Positions 6,201 through 6,268 of a stretch of DNA of 6,268 nt are shown here, one piece after another. Position numbers and translations under genes: made by a program. The DNA is from an uncultured Lachnospiraceae bacterium (GTDB lineage Bacteria > Bacillota > Clostridia > Lachnospirales > Lachnospiraceae): assembly GCA_902783305.1 (NCBI GenBank), contig CACZQU010000432.1, positions 1-6,268 on the forward strand. Reading direction: 5' to 3'. How positions within the stretch are numbered: position 1 is the stretch's first letter; each line of letters starts with the position of its first letter. Below the pieces are notes generated by a model that did not search any database, was not told where the DNA came from, and was given only the letters and a program-made list of their open reading frames with translations.

Positions 6201-6268
6201 GTAATCATAAGAATCTGTACATAATCGGATTCTGAAAATAATGGGAATCTGAAAGTAATGGGAATCTG
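6201..6268 (-). repeat. 17-bp direct tandem repeat array, four units, truncated by window edge
   Basis: Read on the minus strand, four consecutive 17-nt units begin CAGATTC or CAGAATC: 6268-6252, 6251-6235, 6234-6218 and 6217-6201. The two outer units differ at one position (CAGATTCCCATTAYTTT). The third differs from the second at four positions and the fourth at five, so units decay towards the gene. The last unit ends exactly where the ribosome site AGGAG begins. The array may continue past the edge. It could be a variable-number spacer, a set of regulator sites or remnants of slippage. Confidence 0.85.

Overview
The window looks like a chromosomal piece of a moderately GC-balanced Firmicute, most likely a gut clostridium of the Lachnospiraceae type. 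This rests on the strong GGAGG-type ribosome sites, intrinsic terminators, a CUT2 sugar importer of the Mgl type, a GldF/GldG-like exporter and a lone Uma2-family protein. The assignment is an inference from gene content and codon style, not from a marker gene.

Layout, left to right. Positions 1-64 may hold the last codons of an unidentified plus-strand gene. A plus-strand intrinsic terminator (150-191) separates it from what follows. Positions 65-545 carry no convincing gene but are rich in inverted repeats: a 19-bp near-continuous palindrome (271-324), a 17-bp operator-like site (460-476) and competing hairpins close to the next ribosome site. Then come mglA (546-2054, two-domain ATPase) and mglC (2073-3059, membrane permease), closely spaced on the plus strand and clearly one transcription unit. 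No substrate-binding protein gene (mglB) is in the window.

A bidirectional hairpin terminator (3071-3111) ends the mgl unit and also serves the opposing minus-strand genes. Those are a Uma2-family (DUF820) PD-(D/E)XK-fold protein (3262-3810) and, upstream of it, a 754-residue protein (3925-6189) fusing an ABC-2 permease of the GldF type to a GldG-type auxiliary domain. Its ATPase is not in the window and is probably encoded beyond the right edge. The leader of this gene is made of four 17-bp tandem repeats (6201-6268) that abut its ribosome site and reach the window edge.

Functionally there are two unrelated modules meeting tail to tail: a galactose/methyl-galactoside (or related monosaccharide) importer core, and an ABC exporter of unknown substrate with a possible nuclease-fold gene downstream. 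I see no clear evidence of an entirely new system. The most unusual items are the palindromic mgl leader, the GldF-GldG fusion and the 17-bp repeat array.
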